Source of the DNA: Acidimicrobiales bacterium
GTDB lineage: Bacteria; Actinomycetota; Acidimicrobiia; Acidimicrobiales; Ilumatobacteraceae
Direction: 5' to 3'
NCBI GenBank assembly: GCA_030830415.1
Contig: JAURNB010000153.1
Location: forward strand, 1-5,388
Length of the DNA stretch: 5,388 nucleotides
Below are positions 1 to 5,388 of the stretch, piece after piece; the stretch's first letter is position 1, and each line of letters starts with the position of its first letter. The translations under genes were made by a program, and so were the position numbers. A model generated the notes under the pieces. It was not told the DNA's origin, made no database searches, and saw only the letters and a list, made by a program, of their open reading frames with translations.

Positions 1-740
1 GTGGTTCGAAATATCCTTTACTCGGTTCGGTTCGTGCATCTGCACAAATGGTGAGTTATGAAGCAGCTCTTGGCTTGTCATTAGCTGCGGTCATCTTGGT
101 GACGGGCACACTCTCGACAAGTGGCATCGTAGGTTCACAAAGTTCACTGGGTTCTTGGAACATTGTGGCTACTGGTGTTATTCCTTTTGCCATCTTCCTT
201 ATTTCAGCAACTGCAGAACTCAATCGACCACCTTTTGACTTGGTGGAGGCAGAACAAGAATTAGTAGGTGGGTTCAACACCGAATATTCATCAATTCGCT
301 TCTCGCTCTTTTTCCTTGCCGAATTTATGAACACCATCACGATGTCTGCGGTCATCGTGACCTTGTTCTTCGGTGGCCCTCAACCTGTCAGCATCGGAAA
401 CACCACACTCGATATCCCGCTCATCAATAACTCGCTTGAAGGCAGTATCTGGCTCATCGCCAAGGTTCTGGTTTTTCTCTATATCTATATTTGGTTCCGA
501 GCATCTCTGCCTCGTTTCCGTTACGACCAACTCATGGACCTTGGCTGGAAGTTCCTGATTCCAGCCTCACTTGGTTGGTTCATGCTTCTTGCGGCGCAAC
601 GACTAGCCGATAATGAAAATTGGGATCAGCTCATTGTGATGCCGCTGTCTATCGCGATCATATTGGTGTGCTTTATTTTCATGCAGTTGGCGTTCAGGGC
701 CAGTGCAAAGAATCGTGAATCAGAAGGGGCATCTTTCTAA
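1..740 (+). CDS. nuoH: NADH-quinone oxidoreductase subunit H (NuoH/Nqo8), 5'-truncated by the window edge
   Basis: NuoH is the membrane subunit that, with NuoB and NuoD, builds the quinone-binding chamber of Complex I and starts the proton path into the membrane arm. The frame is open from base 3, giving 245 residues before the TAA at 738-740. The ATG at 48 is internal, because the bases before it encode GSKYPLLGSVRASAQ, a conserved NuoH stretch. Other family signatures are NRPPFDLVEAEQEL (fragment residues 74-87), the following GGFNTEYSS segment with its conserved acidic residues (89-97), and RASLPRFRYDQLMDLGWK (166-183). Apparent membrane helices lie at about 21-37, 53-72, 101-123, 148-167, 185-200 and 211-231. 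A polar loop (about 125-147) and the helix after the RYDQ motif make this portion longer than the E. coli equivalent, as in many actinobacterial NuoH proteins. The N-terminal portion, including the first helices, is outside the window. The stop overlaps the nuoI start by one base. Identification is secure. Confidence 0.97.
   Translation, partial: GSKYPLLGSVRASAQMVSYEAALGLSLAAVILVTGTLSTSGIVGSQSSLGSWNIVATGVIPFAIFLISATAELNRPPFDLVEAEQELVGGFNTEYSSIRFSLFFLAEFMNTITMSAVIVTLFFGGPQPVSIGNTTLDIPLINNSLEGSIWLIAKVLVFLYIYIWFRASLPRFRYDQLMDLGWKFLIPASLGWFMLLAAQRLADNENWDQLIVMPLSIAIILVCFIFMQLAFRASAKNRESEGASF
722..729 (+). promoter_or_regulatory. Ribosome-binding site for nuoI, inside the end of nuoH
   Basis: AGAAGGGG lies ten bases before the ATG at 740 and matches the anti-Shine-Dalgarno end of 16S rRNA at its AGG(G) core. 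It supports 740 as the nuoI start and places the signal within the last codons of nuoH, consistent with coupled translation. Confidence 0.65.
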
Positions 741-1381
741 TGGGGTACCTAGGTGGCTTTCTTGTAACTGTTCGTCAACACGGTAAGCGCAATCGCGTCA
801 CCACCGAATATTCCGGTGGTCGCATGTTCCGTAAAGGCAAAAAAGCGAGTAGCGACGAAAAAATTGCCAAGCCCGAGCGCATGCACGGGCGCCATGTCTT
901 GAACCGATACGAAGACGGCATGGAAAAGTGCATTGGTTGCGAGCTTTGTGCCGGTGTATGCCCTGCGCGATGCATTTATGTGCGCGGTAAAGATAACGAT
1001 CCTATGGAACCCACGTCACCTGGCGAGCGGTTTGGTTTTATTTACGAAATCAATTACCTCCGTTGCATTCACTGCGACCTGTGCGTAGAAGCGTGCCCAA
1101 CTGAGGCAATTACTGAAACAAAACTCTTTGAATTCTCCTTTACAAATCGCCAAGATGCGATTTACACGAAAAAGGAACTTCTTGTCGATGATGCCGGCCT
1201 GCCGCAACATTTGCCGTGGGAAGACTGGCGACCAGGAGAAGACATCAACACCTCTGGTTGGATGCGTGCGACGTCGCCGAGCGGCAATGCTGAGTTTGAA
1301 GGTGTCGTTGCATGGAGCGGTGAACTTGGTTATGGCGTTCGTGCGCCAGAACCAGCGCAAAGTGAAAGGGATGCCGAATAA
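740..1381 (+). CDS. nuoI: NADH-quinone oxidoreductase subunit I (NuoI/Nqo9), 2x[4Fe-4S] ferredoxin-type subunit
   Basis: NuoI carries the two tetranuclear clusters (N6a and N6b) that relay electrons from the NuoG side toward the terminal cluster in NuoB and then quinone. It sits at the base of the peripheral arm against the membrane. The 213-residue protein has two classical motifs: CIGCELCAGVCP with C64, C67, C70 and C74, and CIHCDLCVEACP with C109, C112, C115 and C119. In this family the first three cysteines of one motif and the last of the other share a cluster. SPGERFG (93-99) and INYLRC (104-109) precede the second motif, typical of actinobacterial and Thermus-type NuoI. The N-terminal 50 residues are rich in Lys and Arg, fitting a membrane-surface helix. 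The C-terminal tail (about 150-213) is acidic, Pro/Gly-rich and probably poorly conserved. The ATG overlaps the nuoH stop in TAATG and has a good ribosome site, so the start is well supported. All eight ligands are present. Confidence 0.97.
   Translation: MGYLGGFLVTVRQHGKRNRVTTEYSGGRMFRKGKKASSDEKIAKPERMHGRHVLNRYEDGMEKCIGCELCAGVCPARCIYVRGKDNDPMEPTSPGERFGFIYEINYLRCIHCDLCVEACPTEAITETKLFEFSFTNRQDAIYTKKELLVDDAGLPQHLPWEDWRPGEDINTSGWMRATSPSGNAEFEGVVAWSGELGYGVRAPEPAQSERDAE
1366..1370 (+). promoter_or_regulatory. Ribosome-binding site for nuoJ, inside the end of nuoI
   Basis: AAGGG ends 11 bases before the ATG at 1382. The spacing is slightly long but workable, and nothing better lies closer, so initiation here may lean on ribosomes finishing nuoI, whose stop directly abuts the nuoJ ATG. 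Confidence 0.5.
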
Positions 1382-1933
1382 ATGGAACTCTTCGTCTTTG
1401 TTTGTGCTGCAGCGATGGTGCTTGCCGGTGCGTTAGGAGTTGTTCTCCGTTCGAACCCTGTTCATGCTGCTTTAAGTTTGGTACTCACGTTGTTCGGCAT
1501 TGCTGTGATGTTTGTTTCTCAGCAAGCAGAATTTCTTGCAGCAGTACAAGTAGTTGTTTATGCCGGAGCAATTGTGGTGCTCTTCTTGTTCGTGATCATG
1601 CTCTTAGGTGTCGACCGTGCAGAGAACCTCAAAACAGAGCCACTCGGAATTCAACGACCTTTGGCAATTGTTTTGAGTCTTGGTTTCGTTGCGCTGCTCG
1701 TTGCGACCATTTTGCAAGGTCGTGATTCGCTGAATATGCGTGGAGATGGTCTGAGCACCGCAGCTAATGGCGATCACGACGCCAATATTCGTCAAATTGC
1801 TCGTTCTATCTTTAGTGATTATGTAGTGGCATTTGAAGTTACTTCGGTGCTGCTGATTGTTGCGGTTGTCGGAACGGTTGTGTTGGCCCGCAAGCGCAAA
1901 TCCGACAAAGACATCACAGGAGTATCTGCATAA
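1382..1933 (+). CDS. nuoJ: NADH-quinone oxidoreductase subunit J (NuoJ/Nqo10)
   Basis: NuoJ is a small membrane subunit that packs between NuoH and the NuoK/antiporter modules. Its third helix changes conformation during turnover in structural studies of Complex I. The 183-residue product shows five membrane helices at about 3-22, 28-46, 52-76, 93-112 and 148-169. The family core VVVYAGAIVVLFLFVIMLL (57-75) is intact, with Y60 and G62 matching the Tyr and Gly of the helix-3 pi-bulge region (Y59 and G61 in E. coli). SNPVHAALSLV (24-34) is the other conserved block. E. coli has Glu at position 55, four residues before its Tyr; here the equivalent is Q56, a substitution I believe is common in the family. 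A polar loop (113-145) separates helices 4 and 5, and the C-terminus is a short basic tail. The gene begins on the base after the nuoI stop and ends in TAATG with nuoK. Length and topology are normal. Confidence 0.95.
   Translation: MELFVFVCAAAMVLAGALGVVLRSNPVHAALSLVLTLFGIAVMFVSQQAEFLAAVQVVVYAGAIVVLFLFVIMLLGVDRAENLKTEPLGIQRPLAIVLSLGFVALLVATILQGRDSLNMRGDGLSTAANGDHDANIRQIARSIFSDYVVAFEVTSVLLIVAVVGTVVLARKRKSDKDITGVSA
1918..1922 (+). promoter_or_regulatory. Ribosome-binding site for nuoK, inside the end of nuoJ
   Basis: AGGAG, a strong Shine-Dalgarno core, lies ten bases before the ATG at 1933. It fixes the nuoK start at the TAATG overlap with nuoJ. Confidence 0.65.
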
Positions 1934-2250
1934 TGCTTGCCACAATCGCTCCTACTTCTACGTGGTATCTCATTTTGGGTGCGGTGCTCTTCGGCATTGG
2001 CATGGTGGGTGTCCTCGTGCGGCGTAATCCACTCATTATGTTCATGAGCATTGAGCTCATGTTGAATGCGGTCAATCTCACCTTTGTTGCGTTATCAACA
2101 CAACTCACCGATATCAACGGACAAACTGCCGTATTCTTTGTGCTCGTTGTTGCAGCCGCTGAGGTAGTTGTTGGTCTTGGCATCATCGTGGCAATTATGC
2201 GTCGCCGCTCAGAAGTTTCCGTCGACGATCTCTCGGCATTGAAGGGTTAG
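1933..2250 (+). CDS. nuoK: NADH-quinone oxidoreductase subunit K (NuoK/Nqo11)
   Basis: NuoK is the MrpC-like three-helix subunit contributing to the proton channel between the quinone module and NuoN. At 105 residues it is near the usual 100. Helices lie at about 11-29, 33-55 and 64-89. The two membrane carboxylates central to coupling are both visible: E41 in SIELMLNAVNL (39-49) and E77 in AAAEVVVGLGI (74-84), corresponding to E36 and E72 of E. coli NuoK. The Arg pair at 30-31 on the loop between helices 1 and 2 is also typical. The C-terminal tail after 89 is short, with an Arg triplet followed by acidic residues. The start overlaps nuoJ by one base. The gene closes with two consecutive in-frame TAG codons (2248-2253), the second lying in the five-base gap before nuoL. 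Identification is secure despite the small size. Confidence 0.97.
   Translation: MLATIAPTSTWYLILGAVLFGIGMVGVLVRRNPLIMFMSIELMLNAVNLTFVALSTQLTDINGQTAVFFVLVVAAAEVVVGLGIIVAIMRRRSEVSVDDLSALKG
2242..2246 (+). promoter_or_regulatory. Ribosome-binding site for nuoL, inside the end of nuoK
   Basis: AAGGG ends nine bases before the ATG at 2256. It selects this ATG as the nuoL start, which also agrees with the family N-terminus beginning just before the VWLVPALPLAGF block. Confidence 0.6.
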
Positions 2251-2255
2251 TAGCA

Positions 2256-4166
2256 ATGCTTCACACAGTTTGGTTAGTACCTGCACTTCCGCTCGCCGGA
2301 TTTTTACTGCTTGTCCTTTTTGGACGCCGATTAGCAGAACCTAAGGCTGGTTGGCTTGCTGCCACGATGTGTGGCTCTTCGTTCTTCGTAACCGTGCTCG
2401 TCTTCCTCGACATGGTGTCAAAGACAGCAGAAGAGCGTTCGCATGTAGTGCGAGTCTTCTCCTGGATTCCAGTGGGCTCATTGCAAGTAGACCTAGCGTT
2501 TCTCGCCGATCAATTGTCCATCACGATGGCACTGTTCATTACCGGTATTGGCACGCTCATCCATTTGTACGCCATCGGTTACATGCATGGCGATCCGAAG
2601 TTTTCGAAGTTCTTCATCTATTTAAACCTTTTCGTCTTCTCCATGTTGATGTTGGTGCTTGGCGAAAACCTGCTCGTTACTTTCCTTGGGTGGGAGGGCG
2701 TGGGAACGTGTTCTTACTTTCTTATTTCTTTCTGGCATACACGCGACAGTGCTGCAACTGCAGGAAAGAAAGCATTTGTTACCAACCGTGTTGGTGACTG
2801 GGGTTTCATGATGGCGATGTTCTTGGCCTTTGGGGCTGTGGGCACATTGTCTTACGGAACCATCAATAGCGCCGCTCACGGTGGATCAATCAGCCACGTC
2901 ACAGCCACAGCAATTGCTTTGATGCTATTTGTTGGCGCTTGCGGTAAGAGCGCGCAGCTTCCTTTGTATCTCTGGTTGCCCGATGCAATGGAAGGACCAA
3001 CTCCAGTATCGGCACTCATTCACGCCGCCACCATGGTGACAGCTGGCGTCTTTTTGATGACCCGTATGAACCCGGTCATTGCCGAGGCATACCACTGGGC
3101 CCCAACAATCATTGCTGTTGTTGGAGCGGCGACGGCTTTGTTTGCAGCCACAGTTGCCGTTGCACAAAACGATATTAAAAAAGTCCTTGCGTACAGCACC
3201 GTGTCGCAACTTGGTTACATGTTTCTCGCCGTTGGGTCGGGGGCATACGTAGCAGCAATTTTCCACATGATCACACACGCATTCTTTAAAGCGCTTCTCT
3301 TCCTTGGTTCTGGTTCAGTCATCCACGGAATGCATCACGAACAAGACATGCGCAAGATGGGTGCATTGCGAGTACTCATGCCTGTTACTGGCTTTACTTT
3401 CATTATCGGCTGGCTGGCTATTGCCGGAGTTCCTCCGTTCGCAGGTTTCTGGTCGAAAGACGAAATTTTGCTCTACGTATTTGCCAACAACCGTGGGCTA
3501 TATGTAGTGGGTCTTGTAACTGCATTACTCACAGCTTTCTATATGACACGTCAAGTAATCATGGTGTTCTTTGGTGAAGCGAAGTGGAATGATCACAGCG
3601 AAGAACATGGTGCTCATGGAGATTTTGTTCCCCACGAGAGTCCAAAAATCATGTTGTTCCCACTAGTTGTTTTGGCAGTGTTGTCAGTTGGTGGCGGACT
3701 TTTGCAGTTGCCTTTCACGAAAGATCTGCATTTCCTTGAAAAGTGGCTGGAGCCAATTGTTGAACATGGCGAAGCGCATATCAGCGGCTCATGGGCCTAT
3801 GACAATAAGTATCTTTTGATGTTGGTTGCGATTGTGGTTGCACTAGGTGGAATCGCATTGGCAGTAGGTGTTTACGGCAAGAAGAAATTGCCTGCTATTG
3901 AGCCACAAATATTGGCGAATGCGTGGAACTACGACAAGGGTGTTTCAGCATTCATGGGTGGGCCTGGTCGCCAATCGTTTGAAGGTGTTGCTTGGGCCGA
4001 TGCACATGTCATCGACGGAGCAGTGCGTGGAACCGGGTCAGTTGTGCGTCAGTCAAGTGGCTTGGTGCGCAAAATTCAAAGCGGTTATGTACGCGTATAT
4101 GCCGCCGCCATTGTCATTGGCGTACTTGCCATGTTGGCGTGGTTTATGTGGAGAGGAGTGGCGTGA
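2256..4166 (+). CDS. nuoL: NADH-quinone oxidoreductase subunit L (NuoL/Nqo12), distal antiporter-like proton pump
   Basis: NuoL is the outermost pump of the membrane arm and is related to MrpA-type antiporters. At 636 residues it is slightly longer than the 613-residue E. coli protein. The N-terminal antiporter domain (about 65-120) is followed by the proton-conducting core. Expected channel residues are present: E147 in GWEGVG, D181 in VGDWGF, K231 in GKSAQLPLYLWLPDA, H256 in ALIHAATM, H337 and H341, K345 in HAFFKALLFL, and K401 in FWSKDEIL. These correspond to E144, D178, K229, H254, H334, H338, K342 and K399 of E. coli NuoL. AYSTVSQLGYM (312-322) is a strong family block. A His-rich loop lies at 447-460. 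A helix at about 517-540 is followed by a mostly soluble, partly amphipathic stretch (about 550-611), the expected place of the long lateral helix HL, and a final anchor helix at 613-632. The stop overlaps nuoM. No defect seen. Confidence 0.98.
   Translation: MLHTVWLVPALPLAGFLLLVLFGRRLAEPKAGWLAATMCGSSFFVTVLVFLDMVSKTAEERSHVVRVFSWIPVGSLQVDLAFLADQLSITMALFITGIGTLIHLYAIGYMHGDPKFSKFFIYLNLFVFSMLMLVLGENLLVTFLGWEGVGTCSYFLISFWHTRDSAATAGKKAFVTNRVGDWGFMMAMFLAFGAVGTLSYGTINSAAHGGSISHVTATAIALMLFVGACGKSAQLPLYLWLPDAMEGPTPVSALIHAATMVTAGVFLMTRMNPVIAEAYHWAPTIIAVVGAATALFAATVAVAQNDIKKVLAYSTVSQLGYMFLAVGSGAYVAAIFHMITHAFFKALLFLGSGSVIHGMHHEQDMRKMGALRVLMPVTGFTFIIGWLAIAGVPPFAGFWSKDEILLYVFANNRGLYVVGLVTALLTAFYMTRQVIMVFFGEAKWNDHSEEHGAHGDFVPHESPKIMLFPLVVLAVLSVGGGLLQLPFTKDLHFLEKWLEPIVEHGEAHISGSWAYDNKYLLMLVAIVVALGGIALAVGVYGKKKLPAIEPQILANAWNYDKGVSAFMGGPGRQSFEGVAWADAHVIDGAVRGTGSVVRQSSGLVRKIQSGYVRVYAAAIVIGVLAMLAWFMWRGVA
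4154..4158 (+). promoter_or_regulatory. Ribosome-binding site for nuoM, inside the end of nuoL
   Basis: AGGAG within a purine run (GAGAGGAG, 4151-4158) ends seven bases before the ATG at 4166, near-ideal spacing and the strongest site in the window. The adjacent in-frame GTG at 4163 would be only four bases away, so the ATG is preferred. Confidence 0.75.
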
Positions 4167-5388
4167 TGATTGCTGAAGCAGGCCACAGTGCGTCAATGTC
4201 ATTTCCTATTCTGACTGCACTCATTTTTGTTCCGCTGTTGGGTGCAGTTGCTGCCGTTCTTTCCAGTAACCGACGACCCGAGTGGACAAAGCTCATTGCA
4301 TTAATTTCAAGCGTGGGTACTGCCGGGCTCAGCATTTGGATGCTGGCAAGTTTTAAGAGCTCAGAAGGTGGATTTCAATTCACCTCTCAACATGCATGGA
4401 TTCGTGAGTGGGGAATTGGTTGGCACCTCGGTGTAGACGGAATATCTCTGTTCCTTGTTGTATTAACGGGTTTACTTTTTCCTTTGGTCATTGTGGGTAT
4501 CGACCCGCATCACGGGCATAAGCGTTACCTTGCGTGGCTACTCCTTCTTGAAGCTGGAGTAATGGGCAGTTTCCTTAGCCTCGACCTCTTCTTGTTCTTT
4601 GCCTTTTTCGAAATTGTTTTGGTGCCAATGTATTTCCTCATTGGTGGATGGGGTTACGACCAGCGTGTTTACGCTGCCACGAAGTTCTTCTTGTACACGA
4701 TGTTCGGATCAGCGTTCATGCTGGTCGGCATCATCGCAACCGCAGTTCTTGCAAAGAACAGCTTGGGCTACGTCACCTTCGACTTGGTGACACTCGCGGA
4801 ACAAGCATCGTTTGGCACAAACACTGCTCGGTGGTTGTTCTTTGCGTTTGCCATTGCTTTCGCCGTGAAGGTGCCGCTCTTTCCATTGCACACATGGCTG
4901 CCCGACGCCCACACACAAGCCCCCACGGGTGGCTCGGTCATTTTGGCCGGTGTGCTCTTGAAGCTCGGAACATACGGGTTCTTACGATTTGGTTTGTATC
5001 TCTTCCCTGAAGCAGCCGTCTGGGCAAAGCCCCTCTTTCTCACGCTTGCTGTTGCAGGAATTTTGTGGGGAGCCATTGCAGCAACAATGCAAAAAGACTT
5101 GAAGCGTCTCGTTGCCTATTCTTCAGTAGCTCACCTCGGATTCATTGTCCTCGGTACTTTCGCATTTACGTCGGTGGCTCTCTCTGGTGGCGTCATGCAA
5201 ATGGTGAACCACGGAATTTCTACCGGAGCACTCTTCTTGCTTGTAGGAATGATTTACGAGCGTCGCCAGACCCGCCAAATTGCAGAACTCAAAGGTCTGC
5301 AATCTGTCGCCCCTATTTTTGCTGCTGCCTTTATGGTGGTGATGCTCTCATCTATTGGAGTTCCGGGCCTCAACGGTTTCGTTGGTGA
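4166..5388 (+). CDS. nuoM: NADH-quinone oxidoreductase subunit M (NuoM/Nqo13), antiporter-like proton pump, 3'-truncated by the window edge
   Basis: NuoM is the middle proton-pumping antiporter-like subunit, sitting between NuoL and NuoN. The frame is open from the ATG at 4166 to the window end: 407 complete codons plus two bases, against roughly 500 residues in the full family. Channel residues are visible: E149 in FFEIVLVPMYFLIGG, K235 in FAVKVPLFPLHTWLPDAH (232-249), K266 in GVLLKLGTYGFLRFG, and H349 in MVNHGISTGALFLL. The first three correspond to E144, K234 and K265 of E. coli NuoM. QKDLKRLVAYSSVAHLGF (309-326) is the helix-10 family block. The last visible residues, GVPGLNGFVG, lead into the position of the helix-12 carboxylate (E407 in E. 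coli); the split codon GA- is compatible with Glu. The start overlaps the nuoL stop in TGATG and has a strong ribosome site. A GTG one codon upstream is an alternative start. No frameshift is seen, and nuoN should follow. Confidence 0.97.
   Translation, partial: MIAEAGHSASMSFPILTALIFVPLLGAVAAVLSSNRRPEWTKLIALISSVGTAGLSIWMLASFKSSEGGFQFTSQHAWIREWGIGWHLGVDGISLFLVVLTGLLFPLVIVGIDPHHGHKRYLAWLLLLEAGVMGSFLSLDLFLFFAFFEIVLVPMYFLIGGWGYDQRVYAATKFFLYTMFGSAFMLVGIIATAVLAKNSLGYVTFDLVTLAEQASFGTNTARWLFFAFAIAFAVKVPLFPLHTWLPDAHTQAPTGGSVILAGVLLKLGTYGFLRFGLYLFPEAAVWAKPLFLTLAVAGILWGAIAATMQKDLKRLVAYSSVAHLGFIVLGTFAFTSVALSGGVMQMVNHGISTGALFLLVGMIYERRQTRQIAELKGLQSVAPIFAAAFMVVMLSSIGVPGLNGFVG

Noticed and set aside
48..740. 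A complete gene starting at the ATG at 48
   Set aside because: The same frame is open back to base 3 and encodes conserved NuoH residues directly before this Met, so the gene is simply cut by the window edge.
2248..2253. TAG codons after nuoK as recoding (pyrrolysine or readthrough into nuoL)
   Set aside because: nuoK already has its normal length, the nuoL ATG lies in a different frame from nuoK, and nuoL has its own ribosome site.
2251..2255. A promoter or terminator between nuoK and nuoL
   Set aside because: The gap is five bases long, and I saw no inverted repeat followed by a T run or plausible -10/-35 pair that stands out from the coding sequence.
2925..3278. 117-codon antisense open frame, and similar minus-strand frames at 1016-1360, 1604-1945 and 56-355
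   Set aside because: They lie wholly or almost wholly within confident nuo genes, the translations are Cys/His/Arg-rich with no recognisable domain, and I saw no convincing ribosome site. They are shadows of the sense genes.
4599..5388. Plus-strand frames at 4599-4790, 4648-5010 and 5065-5388 as small genes
   Set aside because: All lie within nuoM in other frames; the nuoM frame is continuous and carries every family motif through this region.
2256..5388. NuoL and NuoM as subunits of an Mrp antiporter or a hydrogenase rather than Complex I
   Set aside because: The neighbours nuoH-I-J-K in canonical order, NuoL length with the lateral-helix region, and the specific NuoL/NuoM motifs fit Complex I; no hydrogenase or Mrp partner genes are present.

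Overview
This window is an internal slice of a bacterial nuo operon encoding the membrane arm, and one peripheral-arm subunit, of proton-pumping NADH:quinone oxidoreductase (respiratory Complex I). All genes lie on the + strand in the canonical order nuoH (3' part only), nuoI, nuoJ, nuoK, nuoL, nuoM (5' part only). Coding sequence covers the window almost completely: the only non-coding bases are five between nuoK and nuoL. There are no RNA genes, mobile elements, CRISPR arrays, promoters or terminators that I can support, which is what one expects inside a long single transcript.

Likely host: the proteins read like actinobacterial Complex I. NuoI has a CIGCELCA first cluster motif, followed by SPGERFG and INYLRC. 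NuoH has a long loop and an extra helix near its end. NuoL is 636 residues and NuoK 105. Base composition looks close to half G+C from sampled lines, moderate for an actinomycete, so a mid-GC lineage such as an aquatic member of the Acidimicrobiia is my best guess. This is inference from protein flavour and composition; no database comparison was possible.

Layout: nuoH (1-740, truncated at its 5' end) supplies the quinone-chamber membrane subunit. nuoI (740-1381) is the 2x[4Fe-4S] subunit that passes electrons toward quinone. nuoJ (1382-1933) and nuoK (1933-2250) form the small-helix link between the quinone module and the pumps. nuoL (2256-4166) and nuoM (4166 to the window end) are antiporter-like proton pumps. 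nuoA-G should lie upstream and nuoN downstream. Each downstream gene has a purine-rich ribosome-binding site inside the end of the preceding gene. Three junctions overlap by one base, one abuts exactly and one has a 5-base gap, so translation is probably coupled and subunit output coordinated.

Every catalytic or proton-channel residue I looked for is present, and there is no sign of frameshift or decay. I found no undescribed system; the findings are small structural and gene-junction observations on an otherwise ordinary housekeeping operon.
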